Shown here: piece after piece, positions 35,699 to 45,324 of the stretch
Layout of the letters: each line of letters starts with the position of its first letter
Numbering within the stretch: the stretch's first letter is position 1
Source: Nocardia takedensis NBRC 100417
Lineage (GTDB): Bacteria > Actinomycetota > Actinomycetes > Mycobacteriales > Mycobacteriaceae
Length of the DNA: 64,000 nucleotides
NCBI RefSeq assembly: GCF_000308695.1
Contig: NZ_BAGG01000021.1
Location: forward strand, 62,001-126,000
Direction: 5' to 3'
Program-made: the position numbers and the translations under genes
Notes under the pieces: model-generated
Seen by the model: the letters and a program-made list of their open reading frames with translations, nothing else
Told to the model about the DNA's origin: nothing
Databases searched by the model: none

Positions 35699-37432
35699 AT
35701 GAACGGCAGATCGGATGTGCAGTTCCTCGGTCCCGAGCAGCGCCGCGCGGCGTGGGAGCGCTTCGGCAAGGAGCATTTCGACGTGGTCGTGGTCGGGGGC
35801 GGCATCGTCGGCGCGGGGATCGCGCTCGACGCCGCCACCCGCGGCCTGCGAGTCGCCCTGGTCGAGGCGCGCGATCTGGCCTCCGGCACCTCGAGCCGGT
35901 CCTCGAAGATGTTCCACGGCGGTCTGCGCTACCTCGAACAACTGGAATTCGGGCTGGTCCGGGAGGCGCTGCGGGAACGCGAGCTGGCGCTGTCGCGACT
36001 GGCCCCGCACCTGGTCAAACCGCTGCGTTTCCTCTACCCGCTGGCCAACCGCGGCTGGGAACGCCCCTACGTGGCCGCCGGACTGGTGCTCTACGACACC
36101 ATGGGCGGCGCGAAATCGGTTCCCGGACAACGTCACCTGAGCAGGCACGGCGCGCTGCGGCTGGCACCCGGCCTGCGCCGCGATTCGCTGATCGGCGGGG
36201 TCACCTACTACGACACCGTCGTGGACGACGCCCGCCACACCATGACCGTCGCCCGCACCGCCGCGCACTACGGCGCCGTGATCCGCACCTCCACGCAGGT
36301 GGTCGGTTTCCTGCGCGAGGCCGACCGGGTGACGGGGGTCAAGGTGCGCGACAGCGAGGACGGCCGCAACGCCGAGGTCCGCGCGCACGTGGTCGTCAAC
36401 GCCACCGGCGTGTGGACCGACGAGATCCAGGCGCTCTCGCACAACCGCGGGCGCTTCCACGTGCGCGCCTCCAAAGGCGTGCACATCGTGGTCCCGCGCG
36501 ACCGCATCGTCAGCGACACCGCGATCATCCTGCGCACCGCCACCTCGGTGCTGTTCGTGATCCCGTGGGGCGCGCACTGGATCGTCGGCACCACCGACAC
36601 CGACTGGAACCTCGACCTGGCCCACCCGGCCGCCACCAAGGCCGATATCGACTATCTGCTCGAGCGGGTCAACGAAGTGCTGGTCACCCCGCTCACCCAC
36701 GCCGACATCGACGGCGTCTACGCCGGGTTGCGGCCGCTGCTGGCGGGGGAGAGCGATTCCACCTCGAAGCTGTCGCGCGAGCACGCCGTGGCCCGCGTCG
36801 CGCCGGGGTTGGTCGCCATCGCGGGCGGCAAGTACACCACCTACCGGGTGATGGCCTACGACGCGATGGACGAAGCGGCGCAGGACATTCCGGCGCGCGT
36901 GTCGCCGTCGATCACCGAGAAGGTGCCGCTGCTGGGCGCCGACGGCTACTTCGCGCTGGTCAACCAGACGGTGCACCTGTCGGAGACCTACGGAATCCAC
37001 CCCTACCGCGTCAAACACCTGCTCGACCGCTACGGCTCGCTCATCGACGAGGTCATGGCGTTGGCGCGGGACCGTCCCGAACTGCTGCAACCCATCACCG
37101 ACGCGCCCAGCTACCTCCAGGTCGAAGCCGTCTACGCCGCGGCGGCCGAGGGTGCGCTGCACCTGGACGACATCTTCGCCCGCCGCACCCGGATCTCCAT
37201 CGAGTACTCCCACCGCGGGGCCGACTGCGCCGAACAGGTGGCCCGGTTGGTCGCGCCGGTGCTGGGCTGGGACGAGGCGGAGATCGACCGCGAGATCGAA
37301 ACCTACCGGGCCAGAGTGGAAGCCGAGGTCAGGTCCCAGACCCAACCCGACGACGCCTCCGCCGACGCGCTGCGGGTGGCCGCTCCCGAACCGCGCCCGC
37401 AGATCCTCGAACCGGTGCCCCTCGACAGCTGA
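35699..37432 (+). CDS. glpD: Aerobic glycerol-3-phosphate dehydrogenase
   Basis: This 577-residue membrane-associated FAD enzyme oxidises glycerol-3-phosphate to dihydroxyacetone phosphate and passes electrons to quinone. The FAD motif is DVVVVGGGIVGAGIALDAATRG near residue 26, followed by SGTSSRSSKMFHGGLRYLEQ, family signatures of GlpD. The C-terminal DAO domain has THADIDGVYAGLRPLLAG and IAGGKYTTYRVMA. ATG 35699 follows GAGGAGG. It is divergent from glpK, so both steps of glycerol use share one regulatory interval. It is the mycobacterial glpD2 equivalent by neighbourhood. Confidence 0.96.
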   Translation: MNGRSDVQFLGPEQRRAAWERFGKEHFDVVVVGGGIVGAGIALDAATRGLRVALVEARDLASGTSSRSSKMFHGGLRYLEQLEFGLVREALRERELALSRLAPHLVKPLRFLYPLANRGWERPYVAAGLVLYDTMGGAKSVPGQRHLSRHGALRLAPGLRRDSLIGGVTYYDTVVDDARHTMTVARTAAHYGAVIRTSTQVVGFLREADRVTGVKVRDSEDGRNAEVRAHVVVNATGVWTDEIQALSHNRGRFHVRASKGVHIVVPRDRIVSDTAIILRTATSVLFVIPWGAHWIVGTTDTDWNLDLAHPAATKADIDYLLERVNEVLVTPLTHADIDGVYAGLRPLLAGESDSTSKLSREHAVARVAPGLVAIAGGKYTTYRVMAYDAMDEAAQDIPARVSPSITEKVPLLGADGYFALVNQTVHLSETYGIHPYRVKHLLDRYGSLIDEVMALARDRPELLQPITDAPSYLQVEAVYAAAAEGALHLDDIFARRTRISIEYSHRGADCAEQVARLVAPVLGWDEAEIDREIETYRARVEAEVRSQTQPDDASADALRVAAPEPRPQILEPVPLDS

Positions 37433-37520
37433 GTCGGTGCCGCTGAACTGCTGCTGATGCCGCTGGACGGCCGAACCGGTGCCGCTGGACCGCCGAACAG
37501 GTCTCACCGGACAGCTGAGA
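37414..37520. repeat. Degenerate 20-22 bp tandem repeat spanning the glpD stop
   Basis: About five units beginning GGTGCC, GGTGCC, GATGCC, GGTGCC and GGTCTC start at 37414, 37436, 37456, 37478 and 37500. Units share GGTGCCGCTGGAC and end near CCGAAC or CAGCTGAG. The last glpD codons form the first unit, so the array looks like a decayed duplication of the gene's 3' end. Confidence 0.5.
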
Positions 37521-37624
37521 TGGTCCGCCTGGCGGCTGCACTCCTCCCCTGGACGTTCGAACCGGGCCGAGCAGTGGGTCTCAATAATCCGGACGCGACC
37601 GCGCGCACCGGCGGTCCCGTGCGG

Positions 37625-38284
37625 CTAGACGGGGGGCCGGGCGGCGGATTCCATGCCCACGGCCCACAGCACCAACGACCGCAGGTAGGCGACGAAATCG
37701 GCGTCCGAGCAGGTCGAGGAGTCGGCGAGGTGGTCGCGGGCCAGTTCCTCGGTCGCCGCGAGCAGGATGCGCAGGGTGACGCCGTCGGGGTCGACCCCGA
37801 CGCCGGTGTGCCGGGCCAGATGCGCGGCGGCGACGCGGCGGGCCAGACTCCGGCCCGCCTCCAACCGGTCGCGCAGTTCGGGCGGCCCGCCGTCGGGCGG
37901 GCTGAGCATGATCCGCCAACTGGTCGGTGCGGCGTGCAGGTAGGCGAGGATGCGGTGCGCGACCTGGTCGAGGTCGTCGGCGAATTCGACGGTGCCGATA
38001 TCGGCCATCGCGATCGCGCTCTCGCGGTCCAACAGCGCCGCCATCAGCCCGGACAGGTCGGTGAACTGCTGGTACACCAGCGCGCGTGCCACGTCGGCCT
38101 CGCGGGCCACCCGGTCGATGGTGACACCGGCGAAGCCGTCGGCGGCGACGATGTCGCGCACGATGTCGAGCAGTTGGGTGCGGCGCTCGCCCGCCGACAT
38201 ACGCCGTCGCGGGGCCGGTGCGGGAGGCGTCGCGGCCCGGACCGGGCGGGGATCGGCGGTGGACGCGCGAGGCTGGGTGCTCAC
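37625..38284 (-). CDS. TetR-family transcriptional regulator
   Basis: This 219-residue protein has a Pro/Arg-rich N-terminal extension of about 30 residues and then a TetR helix-turn-helix: RRTQLLDIVRDIVAADGFAGVTIDRVAREADVARALVYQQFTDLSGLMAALL. The remainder is the helical effector domain. GTG 38284 overlaps the stop of the upstream flavoprotein gene by four bases, so the regulator is co-translated with its probable target. A 21-bp near-perfect palindrome in the operon promoter (39663-39683) is the likely binding site, giving autoregulation. Confidence 0.9.
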   Translation of the reverse strand: MSTQPRASTADPRPVRAATPPAPAPRRRMSAGERRTQLLDIVRDIVAADGFAGVTIDRVAREADVARALVYQQFTDLSGLMAALLDRESAIAMADIGTVEFADDLDQVAHRILAYLHAAPTSWRIMLSPPDGGPPELRDRLEAGRSLARRVAAAHLARHTGVGVDPDGVTLRILLAATEELARDHLADSSTCSDADFVAYLRSLVLWAVGMESAARPPV

Positions 38285-39642
38285 CCGACCGACGGTAGCT
38301 CGAGCAGCAGATCCACCGCCTTGGCCGCGCTCTGCACGGCGCTCTCCATCGTCGCCGACCAGTCGGTGGCGGTCCAGTCACCCGCCAGCACCAGCGTCGG
38401 CACGGAGGTGCGCTGCCCCGGTCGCAGCCCGTGGCTGCCGACGACCTGGGAGAACGTCGCCTTGGGCATGCGCACCACCTGCGCCTGCACCACCTGCGAT
38501 TCGGCGGCGGCCGGATAGTAGCGGCGCAGCAAGGCCATCTGCTCGGCGACGATCTCGTCGTTGGTCTTGTGGATCTGCTCGTAGGCGCCGCTGGTGGTCA
38601 GGCAGTACAGCCACGCCTTGTCGGTGGGCCGCCCGGTCATGCGCTGCCGGTCGAAGACCTCGTCGATGACGCCGGTGCCGCCGATGATCGCCTCGAATTC
38701 GCCGTCGGTGCCCAGCGGGCGGTCCAGGTACAGGTTGGTGCTGACGATGGGGGTGTAGCCCAATTTGTCGGCGGCGGCGTAGATCTCGGCGTGTTCGGGC
38801 AGGTCGTCGAGCAGGCCCGCGATATTGCCGTTGGGCACCGTGCACACCACCGCGTCGGCCGGGACGATCTCACCGTCGGCGAGCGTCACTCCGGTGACAG
38901 CGCCATTGGCGATGTTGATCCGTCGCGCCACGGCCCGGTGCCGCACTTCCACGCCACGGCGTCGGAACACCTCGAGTGCGCCGGTGACGTAGAGGGTGTC
39001 CAGGTCGGTGGTCGGGAAGCCGATGGCGACCGGGCGGCGCAGTCGCACGCCGAGTCGGATACCGGTGGCCATGACGTCGGCGAACACTTTCGCCGACTCC
39101 TGGTGCACGGGTTCGGCGGCGATGCCCAGCGCCAGCCAATCCCACACGGCCTCACGGGATCTGGCCGGCATGCCGACCCGGTTGAACCACTGCTCGGTGG
39201 TGAGGTCGGCGAGGACGGCGGGCTGGCGCAGCGCCTCGAATCCCAGGCGCAGGGTGGCCGCGACGGTCCGCACCCGGTCGAGCAGTGTGGTGTCGGGGTG
39301 TGCGCCGGTGAAGGTCTTGAGCACGCTGAAGACGTTCGATTTCATGACGACCTTGCGCCCGTCGGGCCAGCGCAGCGTGGCGGCCTTCGGGAAGGCGATG
39401 TGGTCGCGGGTGCCGACGCTGGTCAGGTAGCGGAACAGGTGTTCGTAGCCGCTGGCCACGACGTGCTGACCGTTGTCGGGCAGGTCGTCGGCGGCCTCGG
39501 CGCGCATGGCGTGGGTGCGTCCGCCGAGTTGGCCGCGCCGTTCCAGCAGCGTGACCTGTTTACCGGCCTCGGCCAGCCAGACCGCGGCGGCGAGCCCCGC
39601 GAGTCCGCCTCCGATCACCACGTACCGTCGCGGATCGCTCAT
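38281..39642 (-). CDS. FAD-dependent hydroxysqualene dehydroxylase (HpnE)-like amine oxidase-family protein
   Basis: This 453-residue flavoprotein begins with YVVIGGGLAGLAAAVWLAEAGKQVTLLERRGQLGGRTHA and has PDNGQHVVASGYEHLFRYL, the DNGQH element typical of HpnE and phytoene-desaturase-like enzymes acting on isoprenoids. The C-terminal FAD segment is TLVLAGDWTATDWSATMESAVQSAAKAVDLL. No squalene synthase-like genes are adjacent, so the substrate is uncertain; protoporphyrinogen- or carotenoid-type chemistry are alternatives. ATG 39642 follows GGGAGGA. It forms an operon with the TetR gene downstream. Confidence 0.82.
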   Translation of the reverse strand: MSDPRRYVVIGGGLAGLAAAVWLAEAGKQVTLLERRGQLGGRTHAMRAEAADDLPDNGQHVVASGYEHLFRYLTSVGTRDHIAFPKAATLRWPDGRKVVMKSNVFSVLKTFTGAHPDTTLLDRVRTVAATLRLGFEALRQPAVLADLTTEQWFNRVGMPARSREAVWDWLALGIAAEPVHQESAKVFADVMATGIRLGVRLRRPVAIGFPTTDLDTLYVTGALEVFRRRGVEVRHRAVARRINIANGAVTGVTLADGEIVPADAVVCTVPNGNIAGLLDDLPEHAEIYAAADKLGYTPIVSTNLYLDRPLGTDGEFEAIIGGTGVIDEVFDRQRMTGRPTDKAWLYCLTTSGAYEQIHKTNDEIVAEQMALLRRYYPAAAESQVVQAQVVRMPKATFSQVVGSHGLRPGQRTSVPTLVLAGDWTATDWSATMESAVQSAAKAVDLLLELPSVG

Positions 39643-39662
39643 CGCCCGTCCTCCCGGATCGC

Positions 39663-39683
39663 TAACTTTCAATTTGTAAGTTA
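39663..39683. promoter_or_regulatory. 21-bp near-perfect palindrome, probable TetR operator
   Basis: TAACTTTCAA, a central T, and TTGTAAGTTA match as inverted repeats at 9 of 10 positions. The element is strikingly AT-rich for this genome and lies 20 bp before ATG 39642, where it would block the promoter. The TetR gene in the same operon is the natural candidate to bind it. Confidence 0.65.
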
Positions 39684-39703
39684 ACGAGGTCGCCGACCGG
39701 TCG

Positions 39704-40501
39704 TCAAGAGGCGCGCGCCGCCGGATCGGGCTCGGGCTGACACTTGGGACAGAAGAAGATCCCGCGCTCCTGGCGCGCGATGCGATCCGAGGCGGGCGTC
39801 GTCTCACCCAACGGGCGACCGACCACCCTGGTGCCGCAGCGCGGACACGGCCAGCGGGTCCGTCCGTACACCAACGCCCGCCACGGCGGTTCGAGCGCCG
39901 CCTTCGTCAACACCCGGTGCGACTCGTTGACCAGCGCCGACAGGTCCGGCACCGCCTCCACGGGCAGCGCGGGATGCACCCGCCGCAGATAGCAGATCTC
40001 GCTGCGATAGATGTTGCCGATCCCGGCCAGATTCCGCTGATCCAACAGCGCCAACCCGATCGGCTGCTTCGGATGACTCGCCAACCGCCGTTCCGCCTCG
40101 GCCGGATCCCAGTTCGGCCCCAACAGATCCGGGCCGAGATGCTCGATCGCGGCGTGCTCCTCGGCGCGCGAGAGCACCCGCACGAAACCCAGCGAGAACC
40201 CCACCGCCTCGGTGTCGTCGGTGGTCAGCACCACCCGCGCCGTGACCCGCGGGCGCGTCCACCGTTCCCCGACGCAGTAGGTCCGCCACACCCCCTCCAT
40301 CTTCAGATGGGTGTGGATGCTCGCGCGCGGCGTGCGGATGAACAGGTGCTTGCCGTAGCTGACGACCTCCTCGACCGGTTCGCCCACCAGATCCACCGTC
40401 GCGAAGCGCGGCACCCGGAAATCGCTGCGCACCAGCGTCTTGCCGACCAACGCCCGCCGCAGTCGCGCCGCGGTCAGGAACACCTTGTCACCCTCGGGCA
40501 C
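39704..40501 (-). CDS. nei: Fpg/Nei-family DNA glycosylase (endonuclease VIII)
   Basis: This 265-residue base-excision repair enzyme keeps the catalytic N-terminus Pro-Glu-Gly-Asp after the initiator (start GTG 40501). The helix-two-turn-helix region includes GNIYRSEICYLRRVHPALPV, and a C-terminal zinc finger has CPRCG and CPKCQ cysteine pairs. It removes oxidised pyrimidines and nicks at the abasic site. It lies 30 bp downstream of lhr on the same strand, as in mycobacteria, and is probably co-transcribed with that DNA-repair helicase. Confidence 0.95.
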   Translation of the reverse strand: MPEGDKVFLTAARLRRALVGKTLVRSDFRVPRFATVDLVGEPVEEVVSYGKHLFIRTPRASIHTHLKMEGVWRTYCVGERWTRPRVTARVVLTTDDTEAVGFSLGFVRVLSRAEEHAAIEHLGPDLLGPNWDPAEAERRLASHPKQPIGLALLDQRNLAGIGNIYRSEICYLRRVHPALPVEAVPDLSALVNESHRVLTKAALEPPWRALVYGRTRWPCPRCGTRVVGRPLGETTPASDRIARQERGIFFCPKCQPEPDPAARAS

Positions 40502-40531
40502 GGCTCGCCCCTCTCCGGCGCGCGCTCGCCG

Positions 40532-43500
40532 TCACGGTCGTGTCCGCAGTCGCAGGCCGCGCGGGGTCGCGGAGAACCCGGCGGCGGTGAGGAATTCGGC
40601 GAAGGTGTGGCCGTGCACGGTCTCGCCGTCCACGCGGTCGATGACCAGCGAATCCACCCGGCGGGCGCGCACCAGCTCGGCCAGCGCCGTCACCGCGGCC
40701 CGGCGCGCGTCCGGGTCCTCGGTGAAACTCAGCAACGTCTTGCCGCCGCGCTCCAAGTAGAGCGCCAGATCGCCGTCGACCAACACGACGAGCGCGCCCG
40801 CTTTGCGGCCCGGACGGTGGCCGCTCTCGCCGCCGCTCTTGGGCCAGCTCAGGGCCGCCCCGTACGGGTTCGCGGGATCGCAGGCCGCCAAGGCGACCGC
40901 CGCGCGTTGCGGCGGCGAACCCGTGCGGTCGCCGTCGAAGGAGCGCAGCCTGTCCACGATGTCGGTGGTGGAGAACTGCGCGCCTCCCAGCGAATCGATG
41001 AAGTAGCCGCGCCTGCACCGACCGCGGTCCTCGAATTCGGTGAGCACCCGGTACATCAGCGCGAATCCGCCCGGCACGCCTTCGCCCTGCACCGAACCCC
41101 GCGTGAGCACGCCGTAGCGCTCCAGCAGTGTGTCCGCGGTGGCGTGGGCGCGGATCGTGTTGTCCGACACACGGTCCGGCAGCAGCGACCACCGGCCCGC
41201 CACCGCGGGCGGACCCGAGCGCGTCGGCATCGCGGGCCGCGGCAGGTAGGCCCGACCGCGCGGGGCGCGACGCGGCATCCGATGCGCGGTGGTCGTGCGC
41301 GCGGTCCCCAGGAGCCGACCGCGCACCGGGGCGAAGGTGTCGCCCGCGACCAACCCCGCCCAGACCAGATCCCACAGCGCGGCCGCCACGGCGGTGTCGT
41401 CGAGCAGGCCGGTCGCGTCGGAGAGCTGCCGAAAGAAGTACGCGCCGCCGACCCGCGCGGGCGGCGGAAGGACGACGGGCTCGGAAACGGTTGTCCGGCC
41501 GCCGGATTCGGCGTCGAGTTCGACCACCTCGGGCAGTGTCGGCGACGCGGTGTCCCACGGGGTCGCCGACGCGCCCAGCGCGTACAGCAGCCGCAGATGG
41601 GTCTCGGACAGCTCGATCTCGTCGGGCGGAGCCAGCGTGAACGGCGCCTGTTCGGCCGGATGCAACGCGATCCACCCGTCCTTGGCGGTGAGCGAACCGT
41701 GCCCGGACCACACCACCTCCCCGCTCGCCATCAACTCGTCCAGCATCGCGGGCGAATAGTCGGCGACCCGGGCCGGCAACACCAGCGACTCCAGCGCCGA
41801 CGCCGGAACGGGCACCCCCGCCAGCTGTTCCACCACCGCCGCCACACCGTCTACGCCGCGCAGCGCGCCGGTGCCGACCTGCTGCCACACCGGCAGGAAC
41901 CGGCCGAACGCGGCGGTCGCGACCGGCTCCACCTCGTGCCGCGCCGCCGCCAGCGACCGCCGCCGCAACCGGCGCAACACCTGCGCGTCACACCACTCGG
42001 ACCCGGTGGCCGCCGGGGTGAACTCGCCCTCCACCACCCGCTTCTCGGCGAGCAGTCGATGCAGCGCGCCCGCCGCCACCGCCGTGCCCAACCCGAACCG
42101 CGACGCCACCGCCTCGGTGGTGAACGGGGCGTGCGTGCGGGCGTAGCGGGCCACCAGATCGCCCAGCGGGTCGGGCACCGGTTCGATGAACGCCGCGGGC
42201 GTCCCGATCGGCAGCGGCACGCCCAGCGCGTCGCGCAACCGCGAAGCGTCCTCGACCGCCACCCACCAGCGCCGCCCCGCGAAGCTCACCTCCAATGCCC
42301 GCCGGGCGTCACGCAGCGCGGCGAACCAGGCGGGATGCTCGGTGCAGCCGTCCTCGGCGTGCGAAGCCGAAGGGACGCAGCGCAACCCGGCTTCCTCGGG
42401 GGTCAGCGGCCCCAACAGTCGCAGCAGATCGGCCAGCCCCTCGGCGTCGCGCGCTTGCCGCTCGGGAGTCAGCCGTTGCAATTCGCGTTCGGTCTGCTCG
42501 AGGACCCCGGCATCGAGCAGTTCGCGCAACTCGACCCGCCCGAGCAGTTCGGCGAGCAGACCGGAATCCAGCGACAGCGCCGCGGCCCGCCGCTCGGCCA
42601 GCGGGCTGTCGCCCTCGTACATGAACTGCCCGATGTAGTCGAACAGCAGCGCGTTGGCGAACGGTGACGGCGTCGCCGTCTCCACCTCGACCAACCGCAC
42701 CTGCCTGCGCGCCACCCGGCCCAGCAGATCGCGCAGCGACGGCAGATCGTAGACGTCGCGCAGACATTCGCGCACCGTCTCCAACAGGATCGGGAACGCG
42801 GGGAATTTGCGCGCCACGTCGAGCAGTTGGGCCGACCGCTGCCGCTGCTGCCACAGCGGCGCGCGTTTGCCCGGGTCGCGGCGCGGCAACAGCAGCGCGC
42901 GGGCGGCGCATTCGCGGAACCGGGAGGCGAACAGCGCCGAACCACCGACCTGTTCGGTGACGATGTCGTCGATCTCGTCGGGCTCGAAGACGAACAGGTC
43001 GGCCCCGGGCGGATCGTCGGTGGTGTCGGGCAGGCGGACCACGATGCCGTCGTCGGAGGCATTCGGGGCGACGTCGACGCCGAATCGTTCGCGCAGGCGC
43101 GCGCCGACCGCCAGCGCCCACGGCGCGTGCACGGGCAGACCGTAGGGGGAGTGCAGGACCAGTCGCCAGTCGCCCAGTTCGTCGCGGAACCGCTCGACCA
43201 CCAAGGTCTTGTCGGTGGGCAGGCGACCGGTGGCGGCGCGCTGTTCGTCCAGCAGGGCGGCGAGGTTGGTGGTCGCGTTGCCGTCGAGTCCGGCTCCGGC
43301 GGCGATGCCGAGCAGCCGTTCGGGGATCTCGCCCTCGGCCCGCGCGGGCCCGGCGGGGTCCGCGGATTCCCCCGCCCGGCGCAGGAACTCACCGAGGGCC
43401 GCGCCGAGTTCGGCGGGACGGCCCAGTCCGTCGCCGTGCCAGAACGGAAGCCGGCCCGGCTGCCCGAAGGCCGGGGTGACCAGCACGCGGTCGAAGGTGA

Positions 43501-45223
43501 TGTCCTCGATGCGCCAACTGGTCGCGCCGAGGGCGAACACGTCGCCGACCCGCGATTCGTAGACCATCTCCTCGTCGAGTTCGCCGACGCGGGAGTTCTT
43601 CTCGCCCACCATGTACACCGCGAACATGCCGCGGTCGGGGATCGCGCCGCCGGAGGTGACGGCCAAGCGCTGTGCGCCGGGACGGCCGGTGAGGGTGCCC
43701 GCGTCGCGATCCCACACCAGGCGGGGACGCAGTTCGGCGAATTCGTCGGACGGGTAGCGACCGGAGAGCAGGTCGAGCACCGACTCGTAGGCCGAGCGCG
43801 GCAGCGCGGCGTAACTGCCGGTCGAGCGGACCGTCTCGAACCAGCCGTCGACGTCGATCGGTTCCAGCGCGCAGGCGGCCACCGTCTGCTGGGCGAGGAT
43901 GTCGAGCGGGTGGGCCGGGATCCGCAGTTCCTCGATGCGTCCGTCGAGCATCCGCGCGGCGGTGACCGCGCAGTGGATGACGTCGGTGCGGTGCTTCGGG
44001 AACAGCACGCCCTTGGAGATCTCGCCCACCTGGTGACCGGCGCGGCCGATGCGCTGGAGGCCGCTGGCGACCGAGGGCGGGGCCTCGACCTGCACCACCA
44101 GATCCACCGCGCCCATGTCGATGCCGAGTTCGAGGCTGCTGGTGGCCACCACGCAGCGCAGTCGCCCGCTCTTGAGATCGTCCTCGATGAGCGCGCGCTG
44201 CTCCTTGCTGACCGATCCGTGGTGCGCGCGCGCCAGCAGTTGCTCCGCGCCGTGCACCACTTCGGTGGACGCGCCGAGTTGGGCGGGCGGCTTGTGCGCG
44301 TTGTCGACCGGGTCGCCCACTCGCGCCGCGTACTCCTCGTTCAGACGCGCGGTGAGCCGTTCGGCGAGGCGACGCGAGTTGGCGAACACGATCGAGGACC
44401 GATGGTCGAGGACCAGGTCCACGATCGCTTCGTCGACGTGCGGCCACAGTGATCCGGGCTGATCGGAATCGCCCAGTTCGGTCATATCGGCGACCGGCAC
44501 CCGCACCGACAGGTCGAAGGTCTTCGGCGAGGGCGGGGACACGATCGTGATCGGCGCGTCGCCGACCAGGAACCGCCCCACCTCGGCGGGCGGACGCACG
44601 GTGGCCGACAGCCCGATCCGCTGCGCGGGCCGCTCGGTGAGTTGGTCGAGCCGGGCCAGCGACAGCGCCAGGTGCGCCCCGCGCTTGCCGCCCGCGATGG
44701 CGTGCACCTCGTCCACGATGACCGTGTCGACCCGCGCGAGGGTGTCGCGCGCCGCCGAGGTCAGCATGAGGAACAGCGATTCGGGGGTGGTGATCAGGAT
44801 GTCGGGCGGTCTGCGCTGCATGGTGCGCCGGTCGGCGGCGCTGGTGTCGCCCGAGCGCACGCCGACGCTGATCTCCGGTGGCGCGGCCCCCAACCGTTTC
44901 GCCGTCTGCGTGATACCGACCAGCGGCGCGCGCAGGTTGCGTTCCACGTCGACCGCCAGCGCCTTGAGCGGTGACACGTACAGCACCGAGGTGCCCTCGG
45001 CCCGTTCCGCGCGCTGGGCGAGCCTGTCCAGCGCCCACAGGAACGCCGAGAGCGTCTTGCCGGACCCGGTCGGCGCGATGACCAGCGTGTGCCGCCCGGC
45101 CGCGATCGACCCCCACGCGCCGAGTTGGGCGGCGGTGGGCGCGGGGAACGCGCCGTCGAACCACTCGCGCGTGGGCGCGGAGAAGTCGGCGGTGGAGAAC
45201 ATGGCGGTCGGGGGTTCGGCCAT
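40532..45223 (-). CDS. lhr: Large helicase-related protein Lhr (superfamily 2 DNA helicase)
   Basis: This 1563-residue protein has the Lhr architecture. The first about 860 residues hold two RecA domains (Walker A IAPTGSGKTLSAFLWALDRL near residue 50; DEVH box VIVDEVHAIAGGKRGAHLAL near 165; motif VI HRIGRAGH-like segment ASGLQRIGRAGHQVGEI near 407), a winged helix and an Lhr-specific domain. The long C-terminal half is made of further winged-helix-like modules. Lhr is an ATP-dependent 3'-5' translocase in actinobacterial DNA repair. ATG 45223 is chosen over an in-frame GTG five codons upstream because a CAGACT hexamer lies six bases before it. Confidence 0.95.
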   Translation of the reverse strand: MAEPPTAMFSTADFSAPTREWFDGAFPAPTAAQLGAWGSIAAGRHTLVIAPTGSGKTLSAFLWALDRLAQRAERAEGTSVLYVSPLKALAVDVERNLRAPLVGITQTAKRLGAAPPEISVGVRSGDTSAADRRTMQRRPPDILITTPESLFLMLTSAARDTLARVDTVIVDEVHAIAGGKRGAHLALSLARLDQLTERPAQRIGLSATVRPPAEVGRFLVGDAPITIVSPPSPKTFDLSVRVPVADMTELGDSDQPGSLWPHVDEAIVDLVLDHRSSIVFANSRRLAERLTARLNEEYAARVGDPVDNAHKPPAQLGASTEVVHGAEQLLARAHHGSVSKEQRALIEDDLKSGRLRCVVATSSLELGIDMGAVDLVVQVEAPPSVASGLQRIGRAGHQVGEISKGVLFPKHRTDVIHCAVTAARMLDGRIEELRIPAHPLDILAQQTVAACALEPIDVDGWFETVRSTGSYAALPRSAYESVLDLLSGRYPSDEFAELRPRLVWDRDAGTLTGRPGAQRLAVTSGGAIPDRGMFAVYMVGEKNSRVGELDEEMVYESRVGDVFALGATSWRIEDITFDRVLVTPAFGQPGRLPFWHGDGLGRPAELGAALGEFLRRAGESADPAGPARAEGEIPERLLGIAAGAGLDGNATTNLAALLDEQRAATGRLPTDKTLVVERFRDELGDWRLVLHSPYGLPVHAPWALAVGARLRERFGVDVAPNASDDGIVVRLPDTTDDPPGADLFVFEPDEIDDIVTEQVGGSALFASRFRECAARALLLPRRDPGKRAPLWQQRQRSAQLLDVARKFPAFPILLETVRECLRDVYDLPSLRDLLGRVARRQVRLVEVETATPSPFANALLFDYIGQFMYEGDSPLAERRAAALSLDSGLLAELLGRVELRELLDAGVLEQTERELQRLTPERQARDAEGLADLLRLLGPLTPEEAGLRCVPSASHAEDGCTEHPAWFAALRDARRALEVSFAGRRWWVAVEDASRLRDALGVPLPIGTPAAFIEPVPDPLGDLVARYARTHAPFTTEAVASRFGLGTAVAAGALHRLLAEKRVVEGEFTPAATGSEWCDAQVLRRLRRRSLAAARHEVEPVATAAFGRFLPVWQQVGTGALRGVDGVAAVVEQLAGVPVPASALESLVLPARVADYSPAMLDELMASGEVVWSGHGSLTAKDGWIALHPAEQAPFTLAPPDEIELSETHLRLLYALGASATPWDTASPTLPEVVELDAESGGRTTVSEPVVLPPPARVGGAYFFRQLSDATGLLDDTAVAAALWDLVWAGLVAGDTFAPVRGRLLGTARTTTAHRMPRRAPRGRAYLPRPAMPTRSGPPAVAGRWSLLPDRVSDNTIRAHATADTLLERYGVLTRGSVQGEGVPGGFALMYRVLTEFEDRGRCRRGYFIDSLGGAQFSTTDIVDRLRSFDGDRTGSPPQRAAVALAACDPANPYGAALSWPKSGGESGHRPGRKAGALVVLVDGDLALYLERGGKTLLSFTEDPDARRAAVTALAELVRARRVDSLVIDRVDGETVHGHTFAEFLTAAGFSATPRGLRLRTRP

Positions 45224-45229
45224 GTCACC

Positions 45230-45235
45230 AGTCTG
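45230..45235 (-). promoter_or_regulatory. -10-like hexamer (CAGACT) for lhr
   Basis: CAGACT on the minus strand ends six bases before ATG 45223, the third occurrence of this exact hexamer at such a distance in the window. Confidence 0.35.
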
Positions 45236-45312
45236 CACCGGGGCACCGACAAGCCGTCGGCGTGAATCGGTCAGCCCGGGGCGGGTGCGGGTCGACGCGC
45301 GGAACGAGGCCG

Positions 45313-45318
45313 TACTCT
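45313..45318 (+). promoter_or_regulatory. -10 hexamer (TACTCT) for the phosphatase-like gene
   Basis: TACTCT ends six bases before GTG 45325; with the lhr element it makes a compact divergent promoter pair. Confidence 0.4.
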
Positions 45319-45324
45319 TCCTGC

